A stretch of DNA of 64,000 nucleotides from an uncultured bacterium (GTDB lineage: Bacteria > Muiribacteriota > Ozemobacteria > Ozemobacterales > Ozemobacteraceae). The stretch is taken from NCBI GenBank assembly GCA_937949615.1, contig CALEDQ010000018.1:62001-126000 (forward strand), written 5' to 3'. Made by a program: the position numbers and the translations under genes. Shown piece after piece: positions 1 through 8,536 of this stretch (its first letter is position 1; each line of letters begins with the position of its first letter). The notes beneath the pieces are model-generated. The model was given only the letters and a program-made list of their open reading frames with translations. It had not been told where the DNA came from and made no database searches.

Positions 1-1
1 T

Positions 2-1174
2 CTCACCGCCGATCTTGGACTCGAGCCGGCGGCGCTCGGCTTTCTCTCATCGATGTATCTGCTTGGCTATGCGACAGTGCAGATACCGGTCGGCATACTT
101 TCAGACCGCTGGGGCGCCCGAAAAACCATAGCACTGTTTCTGTTGCTGGCAAGCCTTGGCGCCTTTGCCTTCGGCAAGGCGACTTCATTCGAAACAGCGG
201 TTCTATCGCGCTGGCTGGTTGGCGCCGGCGTCGGTTGCGTTTATGTGCCGGCACTCAGGCTTATGGGCTGCTGGTTTGGCGGCGAAGCATTTGTATTCAT
301 GACCGGCATGATGCTGGCAGTCGGCAACCTCGGCGCTCTGAGCTCAACCTGGCCGCTGGCTGTCATAAAAAGTGTCTGGGGATGGCGTGCCACCATGGAA
401 ATCGTCAGTGTCATCACACTGCTTCTGGTGCTATTCATCTGGATTGTGGTCAAAGACCAGCCCTCTGAATCTGAAAGCCCGAAAGAAAGCACGGTCGAAA
501 CCGTTACTGAAAAACAGCCGGCACCTGACGAAGCGGTGCCGCCGGCTGAGCGCACCGGTCTGCGCAGCATGCTTAAATCAAAGAGATTCTGGGCTGTCAC
601 TCTGTATTTCTTCGCTTTTGAAACCACAATAATCAGCTTTCAGGGTCTGTGGGCCGGCCCTTTTCTCAAGCGGATCTACCAGATGCCCGACACATCGGTC
701 GGTTACGCCCTGACCTGGCTGGCTCTCGGCCTGATGGTCGGCGCCATCGTCTCTGGCGTCCTCGCTGGCAAATCAGTCAGACGGCGGCACACGGTTCTGA
801 CGGCCGGTATGTTTGGTTATCTTCTCTGCTGGGTCCCTCTGGTTTTCGCCACCGCGACGATGCAGAATTACCTGCTCCCGCTGCTTGCCTTCATGGGCTT
901 CTGCGCCGGCTTTTTCTCGATCAGCTTCGGCATTGCCAGAGAATGTTTTTCGGCCTCGATGGCAGGAACGGCCCTTGGTGTCTACAATTTCACCGGCTTT
1001 GTCGGCGGCGGACTCGGCATGTGGATCATGGGTCTGATCATCGGCCTGGTCTCGCCTGACGGCACCAGAGATATCGCCGCTTTTCAGGCCGCGTTCGGTC
1101 TTGCTCTTGCACTGATGTTGATCGGCTGGCTGATGCTCGTGCTTCTGCCACGTGCCTGGTCGCACCAGAAATAA
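2..1174 (+). CDS. MFS transporter (5' end cut off by the window)
   Basis: A major facilitator superfamily secondary transporter of the inner membrane. The reading frame is already open at base 2. The first visible residues lead straight into TM2 and the motif A loop (GILSDRWGARK), so TM1 and the true start lie upstream of the window. About eleven hydrophobic segments remain, split by a cytoplasmic loop rich in Glu, Pro and Thr near residues 150-185, the usual linker between the two six-helix halves. The substrate cannot be told from sequence. The radical SAM gene follows after about 77 bases on the same strand and may be unlinked. The ATG at 53 is internal, not the start. Confidence 0.85.
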   Translation, partial: LTADLGLEPAALGFLSSMYLLGYATVQIPVGILSDRWGARKTIALFLLLASLGAFAFGKATSFETAVLSRWLVGAGVGCVYVPALRLMGCWFGGEAFVFMTGMMLAVGNLGALSSTWPLAVIKSVWGWRATMEIVSVITLLLVLFIWIVVKDQPSESESPKESTVETVTEKQPAPDEAVPPAERTGLRSMLKSKRFWAVTLYFFAFETTIISFQGLWAGPFLKRIYQMPDTSVGYALTWLALGLMVGAIVSGVLAGKSVRRRHTVLTAGMFGYLLCWVPLVFATATMQNYLLPLLAFMGFCAGFFSISFGIARECFSASMAGTALGVYNFTGFVGGGLGMWIMGLIIGLVSPDGTRDIAAFQAAFGLALALMLIGWLMLVLLPRAWSHQK

Positions 1175-1251
1175 TCAAACTGCTTGTGGCATCAGAATTT
1201 AAATGATATTTTCTCTGACCGGTTCTAAATAAAAGCGTTGGCAGGAGTTTT

Positions 1252-2271
1252 ATGTTTGGGTTTCAGTGGCATCTGACCGATTTATGCAATCGTCGGTGCC
1301 GACATTGTTATCAGAGCGCACATGAAGAAGCAGACCCGATGGCTGGTGCCGCCAACCGACGTCTGGCGGCCGATGCGATTCTGGCGGCAATTCCGAATGA
1401 ACCGGTAACTATCAATCTCACCGGTGGCGAACCGCTGATGCTGCCAGACCTTACCGACCTGATCGGCTATCTCGAGAATTACGAGAATCTGGCCGAAATA
1501 AACATCATTACCAATGGCACCATCGAAGACCATAATCTGCTGACGAAGCTTGGCAGCTTTGCCCGGCTGCGCTCGTTCAGAATTTCTCTCGAATCCGGCG
1601 ACGAAAAAATCAACGACTTCATTCGCGGCAAAGGCTCTCTTGCAGGCCTGCGCCGCACAATTCCACTCTATCGCGAAATAACCGGCAAATCAGTGACGCT
1701 GATGATGACACTCTCGCGCCTCAACTGTGAAACAATACAAAAAAGCGTCGACTTCGCCAGAGAAACCGGCGCCGACGACATTCTCTTCGAACGTTTCATA
1801 CCGCTGGGCACAGGTCTGGGCATCTCAGAATCATTGTTGTCGGCAGATGACTGGTATAAAGCCATAAAAAGCATCGGCGACGCCGCCGGCCTCGAAATCG
1901 ACCCCGATGAACTGGCCTCATGCCGGGCTTTTGGTCTGATAACCAATGGCAAAGCAGAACCAGAAGACATGCTTGAGGCTGCCCTGTGCAATCTCGGCCC
2001 AGAATCTATGGCTCTGATGCCAGACGGCACCGTTTTTCCGTGTCGCAGACTGCAGATTCCGGTCGGCAATATTCTCCATGAACCATTTGCTTCAATCAGA
2101 CTGCGACTGGCAGAATGGGAATGCAGCCGCATCAGACCGAAGCTGCACGGCATTGCCTGCGGCTCATGTCCATACGACGACTGCCCCGGGTGCCGGGCTC
2201 TGGCGCGGGCCATTTCTGGCGACCCGCTCGGCGACGACCCGCAATGTGTTCTCAACCGCAAAGACAGCTGA
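1252..2271 (+). CDS. Radical SAM/SPASM domain protein
   Basis: A 339-aa radical S-adenosylmethionine enzyme. The cluster-binding CxxxCxxC motif lies at Cys12, Cys16 and Cys19, unusually close to the N-terminus, followed by a GGEP motif typical of the family. The C-terminal third has a SPASM/twitch-like set of cysteines: one in the ALCNLGPE segment, one in VFPCRR, and a terminal cluster of the form CGSCPYDDCPGC. This is the pattern of peptide-modifying or anaerobic sulfatase-maturase-like enzymes that carry auxiliary 4Fe-4S clusters. No small precursor peptide gene is evident next to it, so the substrate is unknown. AGGAG at 1243-1247 supports the start. The peptidase gene begins 20 bases after the stop, so the two are probably cotranscribed. 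Confidence 0.85.
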   Translation: MFGFQWHLTDLCNRRCRHCYQSAHEEADPMAGAANRRLAADAILAAIPNEPVTINLTGGEPLMLPDLTDLIGYLENYENLAEINIITNGTIEDHNLLTKLGSFARLRSFRISLESGDEKINDFIRGKGSLAGLRRTIPLYREITGKSVTLMMTLSRLNCETIQKSVDFARETGADDILFERFIPLGTGLGISESLLSADDWYKAIKSIGDAAGLEIDPDELASCRAFGLITNGKAEPEDMLEAALCNLGPESMALMPDGTVFPCRRLQIPVGNILHEPFASIRLRLAEWECSRIRPKLHGIACGSCPYDDCPGCRALARAISGDPLGDDPQCVLNRKDS

Positions 2272-2291
2272 CAGACAAAGGAGACATGCAA

Positions 2292-4211
2292 ATGCACAGC
2301 GCAACGGTTACAGCTTCATATCTTACCTGGAAACCAGTTATCAGCGCCGAAGAAGTCTTTCAGGCAACCGTAAATTTTTCATTTCTTGCCGGCGATGAAA
2401 CCGGTCGACTGTTCTGGGTCGAGCTGCGCCCTGAAGAAAAGGGTCGGTGCGTTATCATGCTGCGCACCCCTGAAGGCGAAATCAAAGAACTGCTGCCCAC
2501 GCCTTTTTCAGCGAGAACCAGAGTCATGGAATACGGTGGCATGCCCTACGTCACGACCGGAACCCGGGTCATCTTCGCCAACTTTTCTGATCAGCGTCTT
2601 TATACCTTCGATTTTGGCAGAAACGAAGCCCCGGTGCCCATCACACCCGAGAAAGCTGCAGATGGCCGCGTGATGAAGTTCATGCAGCCAGCCGTGTCGC
2701 CTGATGGCCGCTGGCTGGTCGCCGCCTTCGAGCTTGAGGGCGGGCACAATGAGCCGGAAAACGCTCTCTGTCTTCTGGATCTTCAGCAGACTGGCGTTCA
2801 GGAGCCGAAAATTCTGGCGCGTGGTGCTGATTTTTACAAACAGCCGACTTTTTCGCCAGATGGCAAAAATATCGCCTGGCTGCAATGGAATCACCCCTAC
2901 ATGCCATGGGATTCAACAGTTCTATACTGCGCCCCCTTTGCCTGCGGCGAATTGAACCAGAACGTCGCCTGCAGAATTGCCGGCTCAGATAACGAAGCGA
3001 TAAGTGATTTTTCCTTCGGCAGAAAGGGCGAAATATGCTTCAGCATTGACCGCAAAGGGGTCGATAAAGATTCACCCGATAATTTTTTCAACATTTATAC
3101 CTGGCATAATGGCTCTATCAGGCGCATAACCTCCGCCAGACACGAAATTGCCTATATTCTGCATGTCGAAGATCGAATTCTCGCCCTGAAATTCAACGAT
3201 GGAATGCCCGGTCTAGCCTGGGTTAACAATGAAGATGGCAGATTAACCGAACTGCCGACGCCATTTCTATCGATATCGAAGCCGGTTGTGTACGGCGACA
3301 ATCTTGCCCTGACCGGAACCCCTGCCGACAAACCAACCCAGCTGGCTCTGTTAAAGAAAAATGGCAGTCTCGAAATCCTGCGGCACACATCAGAATGCCA
3401 TATTTCGGCCGCCGACATCAGCAGGCCCGAAAAAATCAGCTTTCCAACCAGTGATGGGCAAATATGCCACGGCTATTTCTATCCCCCCAAAAACAGCAGT
3501 TACAAGGCTCCCGAAGGCGAACTCCCACCGGTAAGGGTTCTCGTGCATGGTGGCCCGACCAGCCTGGCACGGGCAGGTTTCAGTCGTGAGCACGTTTTCT
3601 GGACCAGCCAGGGTTATGCAATTTTTGACGTGAATTACCGAGGTTCAACAGGTTTTGGCAGAGCCTACCGAGACGCACTGCTTGGTGAATGGGGAGTTCT
3701 TGAGATCAGTGATGTCAGAGACGGTCTTAAATACCTGCGCGAAAAGCACATGATCGGTGATAAAGCAGTGGTTTCAGGCGGCAGTGCCGGTGGTTATACG
3801 GTACAGCGGCTGCTGACCATGTTTCCTGAGATGTTTGCCGCCGGGGCCAGCTATTTCGGCATTGGCAACCTCGTAACTTTGCAGAATCTGACCCACAAAT
3901 TCGAGTCACGCTACCTTGAAGGGCTCCTCGGCGGGCCAATGAGTACGCATCAGCACATTTTCGAAGACCGGTCGCCAATCAACCATCTCGTTAGCCTGAA
4001 AAGTCCGATGATCATTTTCCAGGGCTCAGAAGACAAAGTCGTACCGCCGGAAAATTCACGTGAAATGGCTGAGATTCTTGCAAGCAAGCATATCAGGCAC
4101 GAATATTACGAATATCCAACCGAAGCGCATGGCTTCAGACAGAAAGCCAACCTCGTCGATTCGCTCGAAAAAGAGGCGTTCTTCTTCAGAAAAATTCTGA
4201 CAGGCGCCTGA
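2292..4211 (+). CDS. S9 family peptidase (prolyl oligopeptidase / acylaminoacyl-peptidase type)
   Basis: A 639-aa serine peptidase. Residues of about 30-400 form a beta-propeller with repeated 'SPDGRWL'-type blades, and residues of about 410-639 form the alpha/beta-hydrolase domain. The nucleophile is Ser498 in GGSAGG, the acid is likely Asp581 (SEDKVVPP), and the histidine is His613 (EAHGF), in the order expected for the family. There is no signal peptide, so it should be cytosolic and cut short peptides. The frame is open far upstream inside the radical SAM gene, but AAAGGAGA at 2277-2284 lies 8 bases before the ATG at 2292. The ATG at 2286 is too close to that site. Cotranscription with the radical SAM enzyme could mean it processes a modified peptide, which is inference. 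Confidence 0.85.
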   Translation: MHSATVTASYLTWKPVISAEEVFQATVNFSFLAGDETGRLFWVELRPEEKGRCVIMLRTPEGEIKELLPTPFSARTRVMEYGGMPYVTTGTRVIFANFSDQRLYTFDFGRNEAPVPITPEKAADGRVMKFMQPAVSPDGRWLVAAFELEGGHNEPENALCLLDLQQTGVQEPKILARGADFYKQPTFSPDGKNIAWLQWNHPYMPWDSTVLYCAPFACGELNQNVACRIAGSDNEAISDFSFGRKGEICFSIDRKGVDKDSPDNFFNIYTWHNGSIRRITSARHEIAYILHVEDRILALKFNDGMPGLAWVNNEDGRLTELPTPFLSISKPVVYGDNLALTGTPADKPTQLALLKKNGSLEILRHTSECHISAADISRPEKISFPTSDGQICHGYFYPPKNSSYKAPEGELPPVRVLVHGGPTSLARAGFSREHVFWTSQGYAIFDVNYRGSTGFGRAYRDALLGEWGVLEISDVRDGLKYLREKHMIGDKAVVSGGSAGGYTVQRLLTMFPEMFAAGASYFGIGNLVTLQNLTHKFESRYLEGLLGGPMSTHQHIFEDRSPINHLVSLKSPMIIFQGSEDKVVPPENSREMAEILASKHIRHEYYEYPTEAHGFRQKANLVDSLEKEAFFFRKILTGA

Positions 4212-4448
4212 GCACTCAGGCTAGAAGACCAACTCTTATTATATCCGCCAGACAAATTGCCGGTTTATCGACCCAAACACAACACTGGGCCCGCCGCCGG
4301 CAATTTTATTATTATGTACAGAACCCGAATTTTTATTTAATTAATTTTCGGGCAACCAGCTTGAATTAATGGGCATTTTGTGGTTATGCTGCTCTCACAG
4401 GAGTCTGTTTTTCGGGTAAAAACTGAACCCGAAAGAAAGGGGAAAATA

Positions 4449-5288
4449 ATGACTTCAAAATCTCTCTTCAGAAGTATCTTGCTGTTAACTGCCTTTGTAC
4501 TGGTTTTATCATCGGCTTATGCCATGATCGGCCGCAATATCTGCGGCAAGTGCAACTGGATAAACAAACCGGAAACCGTGCTCTGCGAAAATTGTCAGAA
4601 CCCGCTCAACCACTGTCTCAAGTGCGGTCACGACAATATGGCCAAGGCTGACTACTGCGCCAACTGCTCGATGCCGCTTGCCGAAATGCGTGTGCTTGCC
4701 ACCATCGCCCCAGAAGTAAGAACCCAGCTCAAACTTGGGGAATCTCCGCGGGCCGTTGCCGACCTCGAAATCAAGCGCCTTGAATATCTGCTGCAGGCTG
4801 ATGCCGAAAACGCCGAAAAGCACCTGTTCAATCTCGCCATGGTCAATAGACGCATCGACTTCTATTCACGCGAATCAGCTCTCTGGCTCGACTTCCTGCA
4901 GAAATATCCGAATTCGGAAAAAGCCGGCGAAGCCAAAGTTAACGGTTCAGATTCTCTGCGCAAATGGAGCTATCTGCTTTACTCACAGGGCTCATATGCC
5001 CGTGCCGTCGAACTTCTCAACGAATCACTGCGCCTCAACCCCGCCAACAAAGAAGCCCAGAAATGGCTTAAAATTGCCCGTGGCGGTATGAAGAGAAGCG
5101 GCCAGACTGCCGTTGCCAAACCCCAGGCTGTCGAAGCCACCGAAGCTGCACCGAAGATGGAAGAAGCCCAGCCGGCCCCCAAAACCGAAGCAGCTCCGGC
5201 AGTAGAAGCTTCGCCAAAAACTGAAGCAGCTCCAGCTGCTGAACCCGCTCCAGCAACCGAAGCCGCACCGCAGACCGACAAACCGTAA
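4449..5288 (+). CDS. Exported double zinc-ribbon protein with TPR-like region and Ala/Pro/Glu tail
   Basis: A 279-aa protein of unrecognised family. It begins with a hydrophobic signal peptide or anchor (about residues 1-25, ending SSAYA). Two zinc-ribbon units follow, CGKC...CENC and CLKCGHDN...CANC, eight cysteines in all, over residues of about 31-75. A helical region with a TPR-like repeat (SYARAVELLNESLRLNPANKEAQ) follows, and the last 60 residues are a low-complexity EAAPA-type tail. Double zinc ribbons are usual in cytosolic proteins, so placing them right behind an export signal is odd. The start at 4449 has AAAGGGG upstream and opens the signal peptide. An in-frame ATG at 4380 would bury it. 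A strong terminator follows. Confidence 0.7.
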   Translation: MTSKSLFRSILLLTAFVLVLSSAYAMIGRNICGKCNWINKPETVLCENCQNPLNHCLKCGHDNMAKADYCANCSMPLAEMRVLATIAPEVRTQLKLGESPRAVADLEIKRLEYLLQADAENAEKHLFNLAMVNRRIDFYSRESALWLDFLQKYPNSEKAGEAKVNGSDSLRKWSYLLYSQGSYARAVELLNESLRLNPANKEAQKWLKIARGGMKRSGQTAVAKPQAVEATEAAPKMEEAQPAPKTEAAPAVEASPKTEAAPAAEPAPATEAAPQTDKP

Positions 5289-5316
5289 AATAAACGGCAA
5301 AGTCTGATAAAACAGA

Positions 5317-5360
5317 TCAGCTCCGCTCGCCCACAAAGGCAAACGGAGCTGATTTTTTTG
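5317..5360 (+). terminator. Rho-independent terminator after the zinc-ribbon gene
   Basis: A perfect 10-bp stem (ATCAGCTCCG at 5317-5326 pairs with CGGAGCTGAT at 5345-5354) has an 18-base loop and is followed by a T run. It sits 28 bases after the stop of the zinc-ribbon gene. It also lies just past the 3' end of the minus-strand gene ending at 5409. Confidence 0.85.
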
Positions 5361-5408
5361 TCCCCGGTTTTTTTCTCATCAGCCGGGGGCCTGAAATATC
5401 AACTTACC

Positions 5409-6320
5409 TCAAAGGTGCAGCTTTTTAACCAGAACTCCCGGCTCGCTTCCCGGAGCTTTTTCGACGAGCAGAATGCTGCCATCAGGCGAAAGCCGGCAGA
5501 AACGCTGCATTTCGAGACCGGCCGGGCCGGTAATCTTCTTTTCAGCAAGGGTTTTGCCTTCAGCACTTACTGCATAAATTGTAAATTCACTGTCGAGCTC
5601 ACCGCTGCCGGTAATAACAAGAAAAATACTACGCTGCCGCTCATCACAGCCCAGAAACTCAACCGACTTGAGCAGCCGCGGCGACACGGGCAGTGGCGCT
5701 TTCCAGAAAATGCCGCCGGCCTGCTGCATGACCACGCTGCCGGCCGTCAAGCTGGCGGCCTCAGGTGCTGGCGGCGGTATGACCAACGATTCTCCGTTCA
5801 TGCCGCAAAGCAGTGAAGCATGATTTGCCAGTTTGGTAACCGGTTTTTCGTTTTCGAGAACCAGAGTGTTGCCATCGGCATCACGAACGGCAAAGCTGTT
5901 GGCGCGGCGCTCGATATTGAGAAGATTCAGGGCCGCCGCTTCAGGGTCAGAGGCTCTGACAATCTGGTAATCAGCCGGCTTTTCGAGATCCAGCGCAAAA
6001 ATCACCGGAAAAGCAAAACCGCAGAACCAGGCGCTGTTGCCGTCAACAACGAGGTCACAGAATCGATCGCCGGGCTTTGCTTCAATAACCGGCGGCAGAC
6101 TGAGTGAACTGCTGGCACCGTCAGGTGCGAGGCGCACCAGCTGGCGGTCAGCGCCAAGAAGAAACACCGAGCCGTCTTGCCGGCCAGCCAGTGAGAAAAA
6201 GCTTCCCGGCACATAAATACCGGCATCAAAAGCGGTCGTTGCGGCAACGGCAGGTTCGGCTGCCATTGCTGGTGAAAAGGGCAGAAACATGGCGAGCGCC
6301 ATAATCATAAGCTTGATCAT
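5409..6320 (-). CDS. Secreted protein of unknown function, second gene of the C39-like peptidase operon
   Basis: A 303-aa protein with a clear signal peptide (residues of about 1-22, ending PAMAA). The rest is rich in short beta-strand and turn patterns with recurring 'L..D.D..' and 'SPDGS' pieces, consistent with a beta-propeller-like or lectin-like secreted domain. I do not recognise the family. The ATG at 6320 has GGAG seven bases upstream. A GTG at 6338 is in frame but would spoil the signal peptide. It starts 18 bases after the stop of the SH3b-C39 gene, so the two form an operon and may act together at the cell surface. Confidence 0.65.
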   Translation of the reverse strand: MIKLMIMALAMFLPFSPAMAAEPAVAATTAFDAGIYVPGSFFSLAGRQDGSVFLLGADRQLVRLAPDGASSSLSLPPVIEAKPGDRFCDLVVDGNSAWFCGFAFPVIFALDLEKPADYQIVRASDPEAAALNLLNIERRANSFAVRDADGNTLVLENEKPVTKLANHASLLCGMNGESLVIPPPAPEAASLTAGSVVMQQAGGIFWKAPLPVSPRLLKSVEFLGCDERQRSIFLVITGSGELDSEFTIYAVSAEGKTLAEKKITGPAGLEMQRFCRLSPDGSILLVEKAPGSEPGVLVKKLHL

Positions 6321-6338
6321 ATTTTTACTCCATGCCAC

Positions 6339-7646
6339 TCAATTCAGAGTCATGGCCGCGTGATAACAGCCACCGCCGTTCCACCAGGCCGAGAAACTGT
6401 CAAACGATCTGACCTGCGGCACCGGGTCTTTGGCGGGGTCATTATAATAAATATTTCCACTGTCATCTACCCCGGTAATGACGACATAATGATTGTAGAC
6501 ATTGGCGATGACCGGCTTGCCGGCTTTTATTTGTTCACGCACCCACGACAGGCCAACACTGTAATACCATTTCGCATTCGGGAAACCATTGGCCCTGGCT
6601 CCGGTGAGCATACCGGCATGCGAGGTGCCCGCCGCACCGGTCGAGCCACAGGTATACCAGAGCGAAGAGGCCAGAGCGCCGGCGTTCTGCTTGTTATGAT
6701 AGGCAAGCGCCATGCCGAGAGAGGTCGGACCACAGGCAGACCATGGGTATGGGCATTTAACATAACCCTGACACTGCTGCGGCACCGGCAGAACGACTTT
6801 GCCATTTGCCCCGCTAGTCGGAGTTGCCGGGGCACTGTTACCCGATGAAGGCTTAGAAGACGAAACATAGCTGGCATGACAATAAACGATGCGCCCGTTC
6901 CAGCTGACTCTGTACCAGTCGCCTTCTTTACCGACGATATCGATCTTCGTGCCATAGTTGAAGGTGGTGAGAATCGAGCCCCAGGGGGCACTTCTGACAT
7001 TGAGAACATCAGCAGTGACATAACCGGCGCTCGATGACGGGGCCGGCGTGCTGGCCGGCTGGGCCGGTGCCGGCGATGGAGCACTGTCGGCATTGATATA
7101 GGCAGAATGACAATAGCCAACCGTGCCATTGTAGCTGACCCGGTACCATTCGCCTTCCTGGCCAAGAATCGACACTCTGGCACCGTTGGCGAATGAACCG
7201 ACTATGGTTCCCCAGGGTCCGGTGCGGACATTCAGACCCGGCACGGCATTGACAGTGCCACCACGGGCAGCTGATGCAGCAGGCGCGGCGTTCTGAACTA
7301 TATATGCCGAATGGCAGTAACCGACCATGCCATTGTAGCTGACCTTGTACCACTCGCCCTCCTGACCAATCACACTGACGCTGGCGCCGTTTCCGAATGA
7401 GCCGATGATCGCCCCCCACGGACCGTTACGGATATTGAGGCCAGGGATAGCCTGGACTGTGCCGCTAAAAGCTCCACCCAGACCGGATGGAACAGTAGAA
7501 GCTTCGGTCTGGCTCTTTCCCTGGTCAGAGATAACTACAGAGCTCTGTCCGAAGACGTCTGCAGCTGTCTGGGCTTTCAGCAGACCTGATCCGGCAAAAA
7601 TCAACAGGGGCAGCAACAGTAAAATAAAGAAATTTCTGGGTTTCAT
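6339..7646 (-). CDS. Secreted triple-SH3b protein with C39-like peptidase domain
   Basis: A 435-aa secreted protein: signal peptide (about residues 1-26), three bacterial SH3 domains between about residues 55 and 275, a Ser/Pro linker, and a C-terminal papain-fold domain of the peptidase_C39-like type. The SH3b units are near copies, each with 'GLN(I/V)R.GPWG' and 'EG(E/D)WY.VS.NG' signatures. The likely catalytic set is Cys305 (SACGPTS), His386 (NHYVVITG) and an Asp in YYNDPA near residue 403. SH3b domains bind cell-wall peptide, so the enzyme probably cuts peptidoglycan cross-links or surface proteins. GGAGG just before the ATG at 7646 decides the start. The longer frame from 7679 lacks a ribosome site. 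Confidence 0.8.
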   Translation of the reverse strand: MKPRNFFILLLLPLLIFAGSGLLKAQTAADVFGQSSVVISDQGKSQTEASTVPSGLGGAFSGTVQAIPGLNIRNGPWGAIIGSFGNGASVSVIGQEGEWYKVSYNGMVGYCHSAYIVQNAAPAASAARGGTVNAVPGLNVRTGPWGTIVGSFANGARVSILGQEGEWYRVSYNGTVGYCHSAYINADSAPSPAPAQPASTPAPSSSAGYVTADVLNVRSAPWGSILTTFNYGTKIDIVGKEGDWYRVSWNGRIVYCHASYVSSSKPSSGNSAPATPTSGANGKVVLPVPQQCQGYVKCPYPWSACGPTSLGMALAYHNKQNAGALASSLWYTCGSTGAAGTSHAGMLTGARANGFPNAKWYYSVGLSWVREQIKAGKPVIANVYNHYVVITGVDDSGNIYYNDPAKDPVPQVRSFDSFSAWWNGGGCYHAAMTLN

Positions 7647-7845
7647 TCCGGTTTCCTCCAGAGAAACGATTGATGACACAATCGGCTATATATCTTAATA
7701 CCTCAAAAAATCCGAAAAGTTCTCGACCATATATATTTTTTAAGGAACATGACGCCGCGCACTCATATGTTTTTGCAGTCCAGCATTTTACAACCAGCAT
7801 TAAAAGAGGATTTTACGACTAGAAAAAATAATTTTTAAAATTTTA

Positions 7846-7874
7846 TTGACACATTGCAGCAAAACTGTTAATAT
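7846..7874 (+). promoter_or_regulatory. Sigma-70 type promoter of first phasin-like gene
   Basis: TTGACA at 7846-7851, a 17-base spacer, and TAATAT at 7869-7874 make a near-consensus promoter. A TGCAGCAA element sits in the spacer at 7855-7862, and a related AACGCAGCGAT element sits at 7883-7893. Both recur at the same offsets at the second phasin-like gene, which suggests a shared operator. Confidence 0.8.
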
Positions 7875-7942
7875 AAATTCATAACGCAGCGATCAATCAA
7901 ACCAAAAGTTCGAAATCAATACTTCAAACAGGAGTTTCTAAA

Positions 7943-8269
7943 ATGACTAACAACACCAACAAATGGATGGAATTCTCAAACGAATACGCTCAGCTCATGA
8001 ACGAAAATTTCCAGGTTATGAACAAATTCTGGAACGCCACCATGGAACAGACCACCGGCTACACCAGAAAGAACATGGAACTGTTCTTCGATCACATGAA
8101 CCGCAACGTAGAAGTCATGCACGAAATCTACAACAACACCATCCAGGGCAACGACGAACTGAAAGCCATCTACAAAGCCAACATCGAAAAATTCAACACC
8201 CGCTTTCAGAAAATTTATGAAGAAACCCTGAAGAATATCGCTCCGAAGACCCAGAACGCTGGTCAGTAA
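7943..8269 (+). CDS. Phasin-like protein, copy 1
   Basis: A 108-aa all-helical, Asn/Met/Phe-rich protein with long amphipathic helices and no signal peptide. Composition and pattern (NKFWNATMEQ...RKNMELFF...NNTIQGNDELKAIY) resemble phasin_2-type proteins that coat polyhydroxyalkanoate granules. A second gene at 10984 encodes a protein identical over most of its length. AGGAG lies upstream of the ATG, a near-consensus promoter precedes it and a strong terminator follows, so it is a highly expressed single-gene unit. No polymer synthase is visible in this window, so the granule link is inference. A more general small helical structural protein is the alternative. Confidence 0.7.
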   Translation: MTNNTNKWMEFSNEYAQLMNENFQVMNKFWNATMEQTTGYTRKNMELFFDHMNRNVEVMHEIYNNTIQGNDELKAIYKANIEKFNTRFQKIYEETLKNIAPKTQNAGQ

Positions 8270-8306
8270 GAGTTTCGATAAACAAAGTTCCAATCAACTC
8301 CAGTGC

Positions 8307-8345
8307 GGGGGCCTGTGTCATCGACACAGGCCCCCTGTTTTTTAT
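8307..8345 (+). terminator. Strong terminator after phasin-like copy 1
   Basis: A 13-bp GC-rich perfect stem (8307-8319 with 8323-8335), a 3-base loop, and a T-rich tail. Confidence 0.9.
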
Positions 8346-8536
8346 TACCGGCAGCTGCAAAACCTTGAGCGCGGTATCAGGCAGGGCGCTTTCATCATCG
8401 GGCGAATGAATGATAAAAGCGCATTTGCGGCAGCAGTCGATTTTGCACTGCAATAATCAGCAGGCTGAATTTTCCGGTTGAAAAAGCACAGATTCCTGAA
8501 TAACTTTGAAGATACAGTTAAAATAGAGGCGAAAAC

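Noticed and set aside
4205..4225. GCCTGAG/CTCAGGC inverted repeat at the end of the S9 peptidase gene as a terminator
   Set aside because: The stem is only 7 bp with a 2-base loop and no T run follows.
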